Assembly: GCF_036174265.1 (NCBI RefSeq)
Contig: NZ_CP108055.1
Coordinates: forward strand, 9,486,001-9,550,000
Direction: 5' to 3'
DNA: 64,000 nt
Source of the DNA: Streptomyces sp. NBC_00285
GTDB taxonomy: Bacteria > Actinomycetota > Actinomycetes > Streptomycetales > Streptomycetaceae
The notes under the pieces were generated by a model. It did no database searches, was not told where the DNA came from, and was given only the letters and a program-made list of their open reading frames with translations. The position numbers were made by a program, and so were the translations under genes. Below, in pieces: positions 1 to 8,708 of this stretch. The stretch's first letter is position 1, and every line of letters begins with the position of its first letter.

Positions 1-440
1 GCCATCGGCGCCTGGAAGAGGATGGACAGACTCCGGCCCACTCCGAGCGCGAGGGCGTACTCCAGAGGGCTCGTCGTCGGCGGTACGTACTGGGGGTTGC
101 CGTACTCGTCGTACGACCAGGTCTGGGTGTTCGTGGGTTCGTACAGCTCGCGCAGGCCGATGCGGTGCACCACGCAGTCCCTGAGGGGGCGTGCCACCAG
201 GGTGTGATGGGGCCCTGCCACCGGCCCGAGCAGCAGGGCGCCCGGCTCCAGACGGCCCAGGTGATGCCAGTGGCCCTGCTGTCCGGCGTCCACCGCGAAC
301 AGGTCCACGGCACCGGACACCACCAGCCACAGCACCTGCGGGCCTTCGAGGTCGATGCGGCTGAACCCGGCGCAGTCGACGCGCGTGCCCATCTGACCGA
401 GGGCGGTGAGGACCACGTCCCCTTCGTGTGCGGTAGTCAT
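1..440 (-). CDS. NHLM-type bacteriocin export ABC protein, N-terminal part (partial)
   Basis: The reading frame starts with ATG at 440 and runs off the left edge, so only about 146 N-terminal residues are present. They form a small sensor-like beta domain of the kind that precedes the transporter in the second ABC subunit of NHLM (nitrile hydratase leader microcin) export systems. Visible elements include a beta-rich stretch with 'LWLVVSGAVDLFAV' and a later 'LLGPVAGPHHTLVA'. The start codon lies one base after the stop of the C39-peptidase ABC gene, so the two are almost certainly translationally coupled. Expected role: partner half-transporter for the peptide encoded at 3638-3853. The ATPase domain is outside the window, so the family call rests on context and N-terminal pattern. 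Confidence 0.75.
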   Translation of the reverse strand, partial: MTTAHEGDVVLTALGQMGTRVDCAGFSRIDLEGPQVLWLVVSGAVDLFAVDAGQQGHWHHLGRLEPGALLLGPVAGPHHTLVARPLRDCVVHRIGLRELYEPTNTQTWSYDEYGNPQYVPPTTSPLEYALALGVGRSLSILFQAPM

Positions 441-441
441 G

Positions 442-2664
442 TCACCGTTCCTTGACCAGCGCCGCGTACGCGCCGCCGCGCGCCACCAGCTCCTCGTGCC
501 GCCCGCGCTCCACGATCGTGCCGTGTTGCAGTACGACGATCTCGTCGCTGTCGCGCACGGTGCTGAGCCGGTGCGCGATCACCACACAGGCACAGCCGCG
601 CTTGCGCAGGTTGTCCATGACGGTCAGTTCGGTCTCCGCGTCCAGCGCGCTGGTCACCTCGTCGAGGACCAGGATGCTGGGCCGGCGCACCAACGCCCGC
701 GCGATCTCCAGGCGTTGGCGCTGCCCGCCGGAGAAGTTGCGGCCGTCCTGCTCGACCCTGCTGTGGATGCCGCCGGGGCGGCGCAGCACCACGTCGTACA
801 GGGCCGCGTCCCGCAGGGCGTCCACCACGGCGTCGTCCGGGATCGACGGGTCCCACAGCGCCACGTTGTCGCGCACGGAGCCCTCGAAGAGGAAGACATC
901 CTGGTCGACGAAGGACACCGAGGAGGCGAGCGCGCCGCGCGGGATGTCGTCCAGGCGCTGTCCGTCGATGCGGATCACACCCTCCCAGGGCGCGTACAGA
1001 CCCGAGATCAGCCGGGACACGGTCGACTTGCCGCTGCCGGAGCCGCCGACCAGCGCCACCTGCCGGCCCGGCCCCACCGTCAGGTCGAAGCCGGTCAGCA
1101 GCGGCTTGTCGAGGGGGTTGTAGCCGAAGGTGATGTTCTGCAGCTCGACATGCCCCTGCAGCCGTCGGGTCGAATCGCCGGCGCCCGGGCGGTCGTAGAG
1201 CGGGTCGGCCTTGAAGTTCTCCACGTCCTTCAGGCGGGCCACGTCGGCCGCGAAGTCCTGGATGCGGCCGGCCACGCCGTTGAGGCGGGTGATCGGCGCG
1301 GTGAAACGGGTGACCAGGGCCTGGAAGGCGACCAGCAGGCCGACGGAGATCCCGCCCTCCACGGCTCGCATGCCGCCGATCCAGAGGATGAGGGCGCTGT
1401 TGAAGGTGGCCAGCATCGGAGCGACCACGCCCAGCCAGGCGCTCGGCACCCCGAGCCGCTGCTGCTCCTCCAGCGTGGTGGCGTGCTGCCCGGCCCACTT
1501 GCGGAAGTAGCCGTCCTCGCCGCCGGTCGCCTTCATCGTCTCGATCAACTGCAGCCCGGTGTAAGCGGTGTTGGTGAGCCGGGCGCTGTCCGCGCGCAGC
1601 TTCGCCGTACGGGTGGCGCGCAGCCGGATGACGACCCGCATGGCCGCCACGTTGAGCAGGGCCACGCCGATGCCGACGTACGTGAGTTGGGGATCGTAGG
1701 TGTAGAGCAGGATCGCGTACAGGACGACGACCACGGCGTCGACGCCCGCCGCCGCGAGGTCCCGGGACAGGGTCTCGGCCACCTGGTCGTTCGACTGGAG
1801 TCGCTGGACCAGGTCGGCGGGGCTGCGCTGGGAGAAGAACGTCACCGGCAGGCGCAGCAGATGGCGCAGGAAGCGGGCGCTGGAGAGGGTCGAGGAGATG
1901 ATGCGGCCGTGCAGCAGGTTCGCCTGCTGGAGCCAGGTCAGGGCGAGGGTGAGGGCCACACACGTGCCCATCGACGCGAACAGCACGCCGAGCAGGGAGG
2001 TCTGGCCGCCGATCAGGAACATGTCGATGTAGGTACGGCTCAGCGCGGGCGTGGCGGCGCCGACCAGCACCAGCAGCAGACTGGCGAGGACCGACGCGGG
2101 CATGGTGCCCGCGGTGCCGCGCAGCCGGGCCGGCATCGCGCCGAGGATCCCCGGTTTGCGGCCGCCCGTGGAGAAGCCCTCACCGGGCTCCATCACCAGC
2201 ACGACACCGGTGAAGCTGCCGTCGAAGTCCTCCATGGGAACGAAACGGCGGCCCTTGCCCGGGTCGTTGATGTACACACCGCGGCGGCCGAAGCGGCGCC
2301 CCATGCCGTCGTACACGACGTAGTGGTTGAACTCCCAGAACAGTACGGCCGGTGTCTTCACCCCGGCGAGCGCGGCCGTGTCCATCTGCATGCCCTTGGC
2401 CGTCAGACCGTAACTGCGGGCCGCCTTGAGGAGGTTGCTGGCGCGCGAGCCGTCCCGGGAGACGCCGCAGGCGATGCGCAGCTCCTCCAGCGGCACATGC
2501 CTGCCGTAGTGGCCGAGCACCATGGCGAGGGACGCGGCCCCGCACTCCACGGCCTCCATCTGCAGGACGGTGGGGGTCCGGACCGTCTTCGCCTTCCCCG
2601 TGGGGACCGGGCGCTTGGGCGGGGCGGAGCGGCGTCTGCCCCGGGTGTCCTGTGCGGTGCTCAT
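442..2664 (-). CDS. C39 peptidase/ABC exporter of an NHLM-type bacteriocin system
   Basis: A 740-residue peptidase-containing ABC transporter that should cut a double-glycine leader and export the released peptide. The N-terminal C39 peptidase domain (about residues 30-160) has the catalytic Cys41 (VECGAAS), His114 (NHYVVYDG) and Asp134 (INDPGKG). A membrane domain with about six helices covers roughly 180-460. The ATPase domain has Walker A GGSGSGKST, signature FSGGQRQR and Walker B ILVLDEVTSALD. The ATG at 2664 overlaps the TGA of the adaptor gene (ATGA), which fixes the start. The intact catalytic triad fits the Gly-Gly leader peptide encoded upstream in the same operon. Assignment to the NHLM family rests on the gene trio. 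Confidence 0.9.
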   Translation of the reverse strand: MSTAQDTRGRRRSAPPKRPVPTGKAKTVRTPTVLQMEAVECGAASLAMVLGHYGRHVPLEELRIACGVSRDGSRASNLLKAARSYGLTAKGMQMDTAALAGVKTPAVLFWEFNHYVVYDGMGRRFGRRGVYINDPGKGRRFVPMEDFDGSFTGVVLVMEPGEGFSTGGRKPGILGAMPARLRGTAGTMPASVLASLLLVLVGAATPALSRTYIDMFLIGGQTSLLGVLFASMGTCVALTLALTWLQQANLLHGRIISSTLSSARFLRHLLRLPVTFFSQRSPADLVQRLQSNDQVAETLSRDLAAAGVDAVVVVLYAILLYTYDPQLTYVGIGVALLNVAAMRVVIRLRATRTAKLRADSARLTNTAYTGLQLIETMKATGGEDGYFRKWAGQHATTLEEQQRLGVPSAWLGVVAPMLATFNSALILWIGGMRAVEGGISVGLLVAFQALVTRFTAPITRLNGVAGRIQDFAADVARLKDVENFKADPLYDRPGAGDSTRRLQGHVELQNITFGYNPLDKPLLTGFDLTVGPGRQVALVGGSGSGKSTVSRLISGLYAPWEGVIRIDGQRLDDIPRGALASSVSFVDQDVFLFEGSVRDNVALWDPSIPDDAVVDALRDAALYDVVLRRPGGIHSRVEQDGRNFSGGQRQRLEIARALVRRPSILVLDEVTSALDAETELTVMDNLRKRGCACVVIAHRLSTVRDSDEIVVLQHGTIVERGRHEELVARGGAYAALVKER

Positions 2665-3467
2665 GGCAGCAGCCAATCGACGGGGCGCTGATCGGCCAGC
2701 CGGATCGATCCCGAGGCCACGGTCATGGAGGTGAGCACGAACGGCGGGCCCTCGGCAGAGGACCACTTGTAACCGCTCTTCGTGCCCCGGGACCTGTCCA
2801 GCTTCACCAGGACGGCGACCGGACGGCCGTCCTTGGAGAACTGCTCGCCGAGCTGGCTGTCCCCGAGGAACGCGGCGATCTGCTGTGCCGACTGCGCCGA
2901 ACGGTCCACCGACTTCACATGGCCGCGCAGCACGCCGTACTCCTGGGTGGGGACCGAGGAGACGGTCAGGTCCACGGGGGCGTTCGCCGGGATGGAGGCC
3001 GCGTTCTCGGCGGGCACGTACACCGTGGCGTACATCGGGTCGGAGCTGTGGGCGACCTTCTCCACGGCAGCGACGTTCGCACCGGTGGAGATGATCTGAC
3101 CGATGGTGGCCGCCAGCGCGGTGACCCGGCCCGCGGCGACCGTGCGGACGACCGTGTCGCCCTTGGGCGTGCGGACCTTCAGTACCGGGGAGCCGGCGGG
3201 CAGTTGCCGCCCCTCCGCGGCGAGCACCTGCGTGACCTGGCCGGCGACCGGGCTCTGCAGGATGTAACTGCCCTGCCCGTGCGTGAGGATGGCGGGCGCA
3301 CTCACCGTGGAGGCGACCGAGCCGGTCACCGCCCACACGGCAGCGGCGGCCATCACGACCACCGTCACGGACATCACGAGCCAGCCCTGCGGGCGGGCGA
3401 AACGCACCGGAAGGTCGAGCTCCTCCGGGGACTGGAGCTTGGCGAGGGCCTGTTGGCGGAACTGCAC
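2661..3467 (-). CDS. HlyD-like NHLM bacteriocin secretion adaptor
   Basis: A 268-residue membrane-fusion-type protein. A cytoplasmic N-terminus of about 30 residues is followed by one membrane helix (about 31-52, GWLVMSVTVVVMAAAAVWAV) and an extracellular biotinyl-lipoyl-like beta domain (VAGQVTQVLAAEGRQLPAGS, then a second half after AAGRVTALA). Such adaptors pair with C39 ABC exporters. The start is a GTG at 3467 behind GAGGGAAG. The 3' end overlaps the ABC gene by four bases. The sequence around the ribosome-binding site, GGGAAGTTCC, is repeated upstream of the precursor peptide start, so the two genes may share translational control. In a Gram-positive host the adaptor works without an outer-membrane channel. 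Confidence 0.85.
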   Translation of the reverse strand: MQFRQQALAKLQSPEELDLPVRFARPQGWLVMSVTVVVMAAAAVWAVTGSVASTVSAPAILTHGQGSYILQSPVAGQVTQVLAAEGRQLPAGSPVLKVRTPKGDTVVRTVAAGRVTALAATIGQIISTGANVAAVEKVAHSSDPMYATVYVPAENAASIPANAPVDLTVSSVPTQEYGVLRGHVKSVDRSAQSAQQIAAFLGDSQLGEQFSKDGRPVAVLVKLDRSRGTKSGYKWSSAEGPPFVLTSMTVASGSIRLADQRPVDWLLP

Positions 3468-3509
3468 GGAACTTCCCTCACCTGCGAAAGAGAGAGGACC
3501 GGCTCGCGC

Positions 3510-3557
3510 GAGCCGGCTGGTGTACGACCCCCGGCCCGTGAGCCGGCTGGTTTACGA
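3510..3557. repeat. 18-bp direct repeat in the NHLM operon leader
   Basis: GAGCCGGCTGGTGTACGA at 3510-3527 recurs at 3540-3557 with one mismatch (T for G). The copies lie 30 bp apart in the untranslated gap between the precursor gene and the adaptor gene. They may be a simple duplication or an RNA/protein binding site. Nothing in the sequence distinguishes these. Confidence 0.5.
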
Positions 3558-3568
3558 AACCCGAAAGC

Positions 3569-3593
3569 CCCGGAGCCAGGAAACGGCTCCGGG
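3569..3593 (-). terminator. Hairpin between precursor peptide gene and exporter genes
   Basis: A perfect 9-bp inverted repeat (CCCGGAGCC / GGCTCCGGG) with a 7-base loop lies downstream of the precursor stop codon and upstream of the adaptor start. It has no T-tract. Its position suggests a partial terminator or processing barrier that makes more precursor than exporter mRNA. A further 8-bp inverted repeat (TGATCACA at 3600-3607 and TGTGATCA at 3633-3640) overlaps the precursor stop. Confidence 0.6.
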
Positions 3594-3637
3594 ACAGGGT
3601 GATCACAAGTGGTGCGATCAGATCACATGGAGTGTGA

Positions 3638-3853
3638 TCAGAGACCGGAAACCAGGCCGGTGACCGGGGCGGTGCTCAGGCCGGTGACACCCTCGACGGT
3701 GCCGACAACCGTGTTGACCACGCCGGAAACCGGGGCGACGCCGTCCACCAGGCCGGTGACGGTGCCGAGGGCGTTGAGGGCGAGGCCGCCGGAGACGTTG
3801 TCGAGGTCGGCGTCCGAGATCTCGACGGTCTCAACCTGGGGGGTGGAGTTCAT
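3638..3853 (-). CDS. Double-glycine leader RiPP/bacteriocin precursor peptide, cysteine-free
   Basis: A 71-residue peptide. Residues 1-23 form a leader ending in LDNVSGG, the classical double-glycine cleavage site for C39 peptidases, with an acidic helix-like part (VEISDADLDN). The predicted 48-residue core has 12 Val, 9 Gly and 7 Thr and contains no Cys, Lys, Arg, His, Met or aromatic residue. Imperfect repeats are visible: GTVTGLVDGV, GTVEGVTGL, PVTGLVSGL. Without cysteine it cannot carry lanthionine rings, although such peptides may be labelled 'type A2 lantipeptide' because of the leader. ATG at 3853 follows GAAGGGAAG. It is first in the operon with the adaptor and C39 exporter. The function of the core is not known. 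Confidence 0.85.
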   Translation of the reverse strand: MNSTPQVETVEISDADLDNVSGGLALNALGTVTGLVDGVAPVSGVVNTVVGTVEGVTGLSTAPVTGLVSGL

Positions 3854-4322
3854 GATGGAACTTCCCTTCGTGTGGATATCTCAGCAAGGGGGGAGCGGCC
3901 CCCTCTGGGGACAGATGACGGCCGCGATCGCAGACGCCTGACTCCCCGTTTCCGGGAATGCCTGGCGACCCTGCGGTGCGATGGATCAAAGCACGCTGCG
4001 GCGCCGCGCTTCCAATCAATCACCGGCCCCACCAGGGAACTTGAGTCACAGAAGCTTCCATCGGTGCAGGGTTGTGCACGCCTTGGGATCGACTTCTTCA
4101 CATGTGATGCCGTGATGGCGTGCGGTGATCCTTGCCGTTGGTGCGGCGAATGCGACACACCTCTCCAATGGCATGGGCGCCGGCCGCCAAGTGTGCAGAA
4201 CTTCCGCTTCCGGTGACCTCGTTGAGCATTCGATGTGCAGATTCACTGAAGGGGGGATTCGGGGCCGTATCCACAACGGACCGTTGTCGATCGCTTGCTG
4301 AGCGTGTTTTTCCGCGGGTGTG
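3854..4322. other. Intergenic region: promoter and leader of the NHLM operon
   Basis: No convincing gene is seen in these 469 bases. The first 50 bases before the precursor contain the ribosome-binding site and a hairpin (AGGGGG at 3887-3892 with CCCCCT at 3899-3904). Further upstream, a perfect 10-bp palindrome TCACATGTGA (4098-4107) could be a repressor site. The stretch 4000-4310 has more A+T than its neighbours, as expected for a promoter area. Confidence 0.5.
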
Positions 4323-4736
4323 TCAGCCCAGGAGTGCGTAGACCGTGCTCGCGCGGGCCGCGAGTGAGCCCGACACGGAGTCGGTCATCGTGATGTCGGC
4401 GAACGCCATACGGCGGCCCAGCTTGGTGACGACCGCCTTGATCAGGACATCCGAACCGGTCACCGCCCGCTGGAAAGCCGTGGACTGCTGCACCGTCGTC
4501 ATGGGCCCGTAGCTGCCCCGGGCCGCCGCCACGGCGATCACGGCGGCGGTGTCGGCGGCGGCCATCAGTGCCTGGCCCGACAGTGCGCCACCCTCCCGAG
4601 CCAACCGCTGTGACCGGGGAAGACGCAGGACCACGTGGTCGTCCGTGAGCGTCTCGACCAGGAGGCCGAGGTCGAGGACCCAGGGGGCGAAGCTGCCGGT
4701 GAGGATCTTGTCGGCTTCGGCGGGCGTCATCGTCAT
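4323..4736 (-). CDS. Hotdog-fold thioesterase (PaaI-like)
   Basis: A 137-residue single-domain hotdog protein. The central helix region SGQALMAAADTAAVIAVAAARG and the following VQQSTAFQRAV/ISVK-like beta strands match small acyl-CoA thioesterases of the PaaI/YbgC type, which hydrolyse acyl- or aryl-CoA thioesters in the cytoplasm. ATG at 4736 was chosen; a second ATG two codons later is possible. It stands alone, divergent from the protease gene downstream. The substrate cannot be told from the sequence. Confidence 0.75.
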   Translation of the reverse strand: MTMTPAEADKILTGSFAPWVLDLGLLVETLTDDHVVLRLPRSQRLAREGGALSGQALMAAADTAAVIAVAAARGSYGPMTTVQQSTAFQRAVTGSDVLIKAVVTKLGRRMAFADITMTDSVSGSLAARASTVYALLG

Positions 4737-4922
4737 ATGGGGGATTGTTCCCGCCCGCCGCGCGACCGGCACGGCCCGTGGCCGAATCGGCGTGGCAATC
4801 ACGGCGTAAAGAAACGGCATTGAACGCACCGCGTGCACCCTGCGTACCCATGACCATCCAGGCGCCCCGAACAACTGCCATACGGCGGTAAAGACTCCGG
4901 TCCCCCCAGGAGGTCGAGAAGT

Positions 4923-6350
4923 TTGAGTCACAAGCGAATTCCGAAGCGCAAGGCCGCGTTCGCGGCAGGCACCGTCGTAGCGCTCGGAGCGGCCGCGATT
5001 CTGCTGCCCAACGCCAACGCGTCCCAGGACGGCTCGTCGAACGACGCGGCGGCCATCGCGCCGAAGACGCTCAAGGCGACGGATGCCTCGGACCTCGCCT
5101 CGCAACTCGAGAAGATGCTGGGCGACGCCTTCGCCGGGTCCTACTACGACTCCGACAAGCAGCAGCTCGTCGTGAACGTCGTGAACAACGTGATCTCCGG
5201 CGACAGCAACAACGTCGTCGTGCAGGCGAAGAAGGCGGGCGCAGAGGTCCGCGAGGTCGACAACAGCCTCCCCGAACTGGCTGCCGGCGCGAAGACCCTC
5301 AAGGAGGACGCGACCATCCCGGGCACCTCCTGGGCCGTCGACCCGCGCACCAACAAGATCCTCGTGACCGCCGACAGCACGGTCACCGGCGCCAAGTGGA
5401 ACACCATCGAGTCGACCGTGAAGAGCCTCGGCTCCGGCATGGCGACGATCAAGAAGTCGGCCGGCACCCTCAAGACCTTCGTCTCCGGTGGAGACGCGAT
5501 CTTCGGCGGCGGTGCCCGCTGCTCGCTCGGCTTCAACGTCACCGCGGGCGACGGCAGCCCCGCCTTCCTGACCGCGGGTCACTGCGGGGTCGCGGCCGAA
5601 CAGTGGTCGGACACACAGGACGGCCAGCCGATCGCCACCGTCGACCAGGCGACCTTCCCCGGCGACGGTGACTTCGCCCTGGTCAAGTACGACGACCCGG
5701 CGACCGTGGCGCCCAGCGAGGTCAACGCCGGCGGCGGCCAGACCGTCGCGATCAACCAGGCCGCGGACGCCGAGGTCGGCGCCCAGGTCTTCCGGATGGG
5801 CTCCACCACGGGCCTCGCCGACGGCCAGGTCCTCGGACTCGACGCGACCGTGAACTACCCGGAGGGCACCGTCACGGGGCTCATACAGACCGACGTCTGC
5901 GCCGAGCCCGGCGACAGCGGCGGCTCGCTGTTCACCCAGGACGGTTCGGCGATCGGCCTGACCTCAGGCGGCAGCGGCGACTGCACCGTCGGCGGCGAGA
6001 CCTTCTTCCAGCCGGTGACCACCGCTCTCCAGGCGGTCGGCGCCACGCTCGGCGCGGGTGACGCGGCCGGCGGCGGGGAGGCCGGTGCAGGTGGCGACGC
6101 CAGCGCGAGCCCCGGTGACGAGGCCGGTGCAGGTGGCGACGCAGGCGCGAACCCCGGTGACGAGGTCGGCGCAGGTGGCGACGCAGGCGCGAGCGCGAGC
6201 CCCGGTGACGAGGCCAGTGTCAGCCCCGGCGAAGAGGTCGGCGGTGACCAGATCGGCGGCGAAGCGGCCGGCAACGGTGACGCGACGGGCAACGGTGACG
6301 CGACGGGCAACGGCGCCGGTGACGGCACCGGTGTGACGGAGTCCCACTGA
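4923..6350 (+). CDS. Secreted streptogrisin-type serine protease with acidic Gly-rich tail
   Basis: A 475-residue S1 family pre-pro-protease. A signal peptide (1 to about 33, ending NANA) is followed by an alpha-lytic-type propeptide to about 185. The chymotrypsin-like domain has His220 (TAGHCG), Asp250 (GDGDFALVKY) and Ser332 (EPGDSGGS). Cysteines flank the active site as in streptogrisins. After about residue 375 comes a roughly 95-residue tail of repeats such as AGAGGDA and SPGDE, strongly acidic and not a chitin-binding domain. The start is TTG at 4923 behind AGGAGG with good spacing; no ATG fits. Such enzymes are normally secreted at the onset of aerial growth. Confidence 0.92.
   Translation: MSHKRIPKRKAAFAAGTVVALGAAAILLPNANASQDGSSNDAAAIAPKTLKATDASDLASQLEKMLGDAFAGSYYDSDKQQLVVNVVNNVISGDSNNVVVQAKKAGAEVREVDNSLPELAAGAKTLKEDATIPGTSWAVDPRTNKILVTADSTVTGAKWNTIESTVKSLGSGMATIKKSAGTLKTFVSGGDAIFGGGARCSLGFNVTAGDGSPAFLTAGHCGVAAEQWSDTQDGQPIATVDQATFPGDGDFALVKYDDPATVAPSEVNAGGGQTVAINQAADAEVGAQVFRMGSTTGLADGQVLGLDATVNYPEGTVTGLIQTDVCAEPGDSGGSLFTQDGSAIGLTSGGSGDCTVGGETFFQPVTTALQAVGATLGAGDAAGGGEAGAGGDASASPGDEAGAGGDAGANPGDEVGAGGDAGASASPGDEASVSPGEEVGGDQIGGEAAGNGDATGNGDATGNGAGDGTGVTESH
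6073..6330 (+). repeat. Tandem Gly/Ala/Asp coding repeats in the protease tail
   Basis: Repeated units coding for GAGGDA(S/G)A..PGDE occur four times. They are followed by two exact copies of GDATGN and a variant. This is a low-complexity C-terminal extension of the protease at 4923-6350, and copy number is likely to vary between strains. Confidence 0.8.
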
Positions 6351-6482
6351 TCCCTCAGGCGGTCTGACACCAGATCCCCTGTACCGGCCGCGTCGGCAGC
6401 GGTCCGCCCCCACCCTCCGCTGCCGACGTCGGTCCGCACGACCGCCTTCCTGCCACACCGCGAGGCGGGCCGGAAGGTGCAA

Positions 6483-6514
6483 CGGTCCGGCCCTCCGGCG
6501 GGAGGGCCGGACCG
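6483..6514. terminator. Bidirectional terminator
   Basis: A perfect 14-bp stem (CGGTCCGGCCCTCC with its complement) and a GGCG loop lie between the protease gene (+) and the phosphatase gene (-), which converge here. Confidence 0.85.
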
Positions 6515-6569
6515 GCGCGTTGTGCCCCGCCGACAGCAGGCGGCCGGCAGCCGTGAGGCGTCGGCCCCG

Positions 6570-8708
6570 TCAGCCGTCGGCCCGCAGCAACAGCAACGCC
6601 ACGTCGTCGATCCGCTCCCGCGCGGCACCACTGCGGCCGACGAGTTCGTCGGCCAGGTCGTCGAGCGGACGGTCACCGGCCTCGGCGAGCCGCTGTCCCA
6701 GATCGGCGAGCGCGTCCTCGATGTCGACGCCGGGGGACTCGATCAGACCGTCGGTATAGAGGACGAGGACGGAACCCGGAGCGAGCTCCACCTCCGTCGT
6801 CGGGTAGACGGCCGAACCGTCGATCCCCAGCAGCGGGCCGCCGGCCAGGTCCAGCACCCGCACCCGCCCGTCCGGCCGCCGCAGCAACGGTGGGGGGTGT
6901 CCCGCCCGGGCCATCACCGCGCGCCCCCGCCCGGGATCGAGCCTCAGATACAGACAACTCGCGAACAGGTCGGCACCGAGGTCGATCAGCAGCCGGTTGG
7001 TCGAGCGCATGACCTCCTCGGGCGGCTGGCCGACGGTCGTGTACGCCCGTACCGCCGTCCGGAGCTGCCCCATCAGGCCGGCCGCCGTCACGTTGTGCCC
7101 CTGCACGTCCCCGATCACGGCGGCCGCCTGCCCGTTCACCGGCACCAGGTCGTAGAAGTCGCCGCCGATGTCCATGCCCTGGGTGGCCGGCAGATAGCGG
7201 GCCGCCGCGTCGATGCCGGGCAGCCGGGGCAGGGTGTGCGGCAGCAGGGCGGCCTGCAGACCGTGCGCCAGCTGGTGCTTGGCGTCGTAGAGCAAGGCCC
7301 GTTCCAGGGCCTGGGCGATCAGTCCGCCGAGACTCGTCAGGACCGCCCGCTCGTCCGCGGGGAAGGGGTGCGGTTCCGCGTAGGCCAGCACACACGTGCC
7401 CACCGGGCGCCCCGAGGCGATCAACGGCAGATAGGCCCAGGCCGCGAACCCGTCGGGGGTGGCGTTCCGCCCCGGATACAGGTGCTCCAGCTGCTCCCGG
7501 GAGTCGAAGAAGGCGGGCACCCCGGTGTTCAGGGCATGCGTGCCGGGCGTCGGTTCGGCCAGCGGCAGCCCGTCGAAGCGCTCGACGACCCGGGCGTCCG
7601 GATAGCCGCGATGCCCGAGCACGTGCAGCCGCCCTGCCTTCGCGCCGAGCACCACGAGCGCCTGGCCCCCCACCGCCGGGGCGATCTCGTCCGCCACCAG
7701 CTGCACCACGTCCTGCACCCCGACCGCCTCGGTCAGTGCCCCCGCCAGACTCAGCACCTGCGAGATCGTGACCAGCCGGGCCGGCGGGTCCCCGGGCCGC
7801 GGTCCGGCCCTGTTCATCTCCGCCACCGCCCGGGCCCGGCCGACCCGGACGCTCAGCCCGGTCGTGCTGGGGTGCAGCCGGAACGACAGCCAGTCCCCGG
7901 GCGGTCGCAACGCCACGAACGACGTGCTGTGCTGGCTGAGCAGCGCGGCCCGGTAACGGTCCTCGTAGACCGGGTCGTTGAGCCACGGCACCGCCGCCCA
8001 CAGCTGCGAGCCCAGCAGCCGGGAGACCGGGACCCCGATCAGTTCGGCCGCCGCCGCGTTGGCGAAGGAGACCCGCCCGTGCAGGTCGAGCGAGCACAGC
8101 CCGTACGGCAGCCGCGCCACCATCCGTGCCGCCTCCACCGTGCCCAGCGTCCCGGCCACGCCTCCCGCCGGCGCCGCGGCGAGCAGATCCGGCTCGGCGT
8201 ACGGCGGCCGGCTGTCCTGCACCGCCCGCTCCAGCCGCATCGCGAGCCGCCCGCAGGCGGCGGTCAGATGGTGCCGCTCCCGGTCGGTCAGCTCCGGCGG
8301 ATGCGAACCGGGCCAGGTCACGAAGACCGCGCCGTACACCGTGGACGGGGTGGCCACCGGTACGGCGGCCAGGGCGAACGGATACGGCAGTACCACGGCG
8401 ATCCGCGGATAGCGGTGCGCCATTTCCTGCTCGCCGCCGACCCACACCAGCCGCCGCTCCCGCACCGCCTGAGCCACCGGGATCGGCGCGCTCAGCCCCA
8501 CCCGCTCCCAGGGCGCCGCGAAAGTCCGCGGCAGGCCCGCCATCACCGCCATCTCCAGTACCGGTTCGCCGGCGGCCAGCAGATACACCGCGCCCGAGTG
8601 GGCGTGCACCTCGTCCATCATCGACGCCAGCGCCAGGGAGAGCAGCGGACGGCCCACCCGCGTCCGGGCGCTCGTCGGCGCCGGGGCGGACATGTGCCCG
8701 TCGGACAC
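6570..8708 (-). CDS. SpoIIE-type PP2C phosphatase with GAF and PAS sensor domains
   Basis: A 712-residue cytoplasmic signalling protein. It has an N-terminal GAF domain (about 20-160), a PAS domain (about 200-310, SLDLHGRVSFANAAAAELIG) and a second GAF (about 330-480). The C-terminal PP2C/SpoIIE phosphatase has the metal-binding motifs GGDFYD, GDVQGHN and YTDGLIES. Such enzymes dephosphorylate anti-sigma-factor antagonists and so release sigma factors. GTG at 8708 was chosen because GGAGG lies 8 bases upstream; an ATG six codons later is an alternative. It is divergent from ramR. No kinase domain is present, so its partner must be encoded elsewhere. Confidence 0.9.
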   Translation of the reverse strand: MSDGHMSAPAPTSARTRVGRPLLSLALASMMDEVHAHSGAVYLLAAGEPVLEMAVMAGLPRTFAAPWERVGLSAPIPVAQAVRERRLVWVGGEQEMAHRYPRIAVVLPYPFALAAVPVATPSTVYGAVFVTWPGSHPPELTDRERHHLTAACGRLAMRLERAVQDSRPPYAEPDLLAAAPAGGVAGTLGTVEAARMVARLPYGLCSLDLHGRVSFANAAAAELIGVPVSRLLGSQLWAAVPWLNDPVYEDRYRAALLSQHSTSFVALRPPGDWLSFRLHPSTTGLSVRVGRARAVAEMNRAGPRPGDPPARLVTISQVLSLAGALTEAVGVQDVVQLVADEIAPAVGGQALVVLGAKAGRLHVLGHRGYPDARVVERFDGLPLAEPTPGTHALNTGVPAFFDSREQLEHLYPGRNATPDGFAAWAYLPLIASGRPVGTCVLAYAEPHPFPADERAVLTSLGGLIAQALERALLYDAKHQLAHGLQAALLPHTLPRLPGIDAAARYLPATQGMDIGGDFYDLVPVNGQAAAVIGDVQGHNVTAAGLMGQLRTAVRAYTTVGQPPEEVMRSTNRLLIDLGADLFASCLYLRLDPGRGRAVMARAGHPPPLLRRPDGRVRVLDLAGGPLLGIDGSAVYPTTEVELAPGSVLVLYTDGLIESPGVDIEDALADLGQRLAEAGDRPLDDLADELVGRSGAARERIDDVALLLLRADG

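Noticed and set aside
406..2691. Long open frame on the plus strand opposite the C39/ABC genes
   Set aside because: It mirrors the minus-strand genes, its product is His/Arg/Gln-rich with no domain, and the minus-strand genes have complete catalytic motifs.
2665..3336. N-terminal extension of the C39/ABC gene frame
   Set aside because: The frame is open upstream but lies over the adaptor gene; the ATGA overlap at 2661-2664 and the start of the C39 domain fix the start at 2664.
3638..3853. Lantibiotic label for the NHLM peptide
   Set aside because: The core has no cysteine, so lanthionine rings are impossible; only the leader resembles type A2 lantipeptides.
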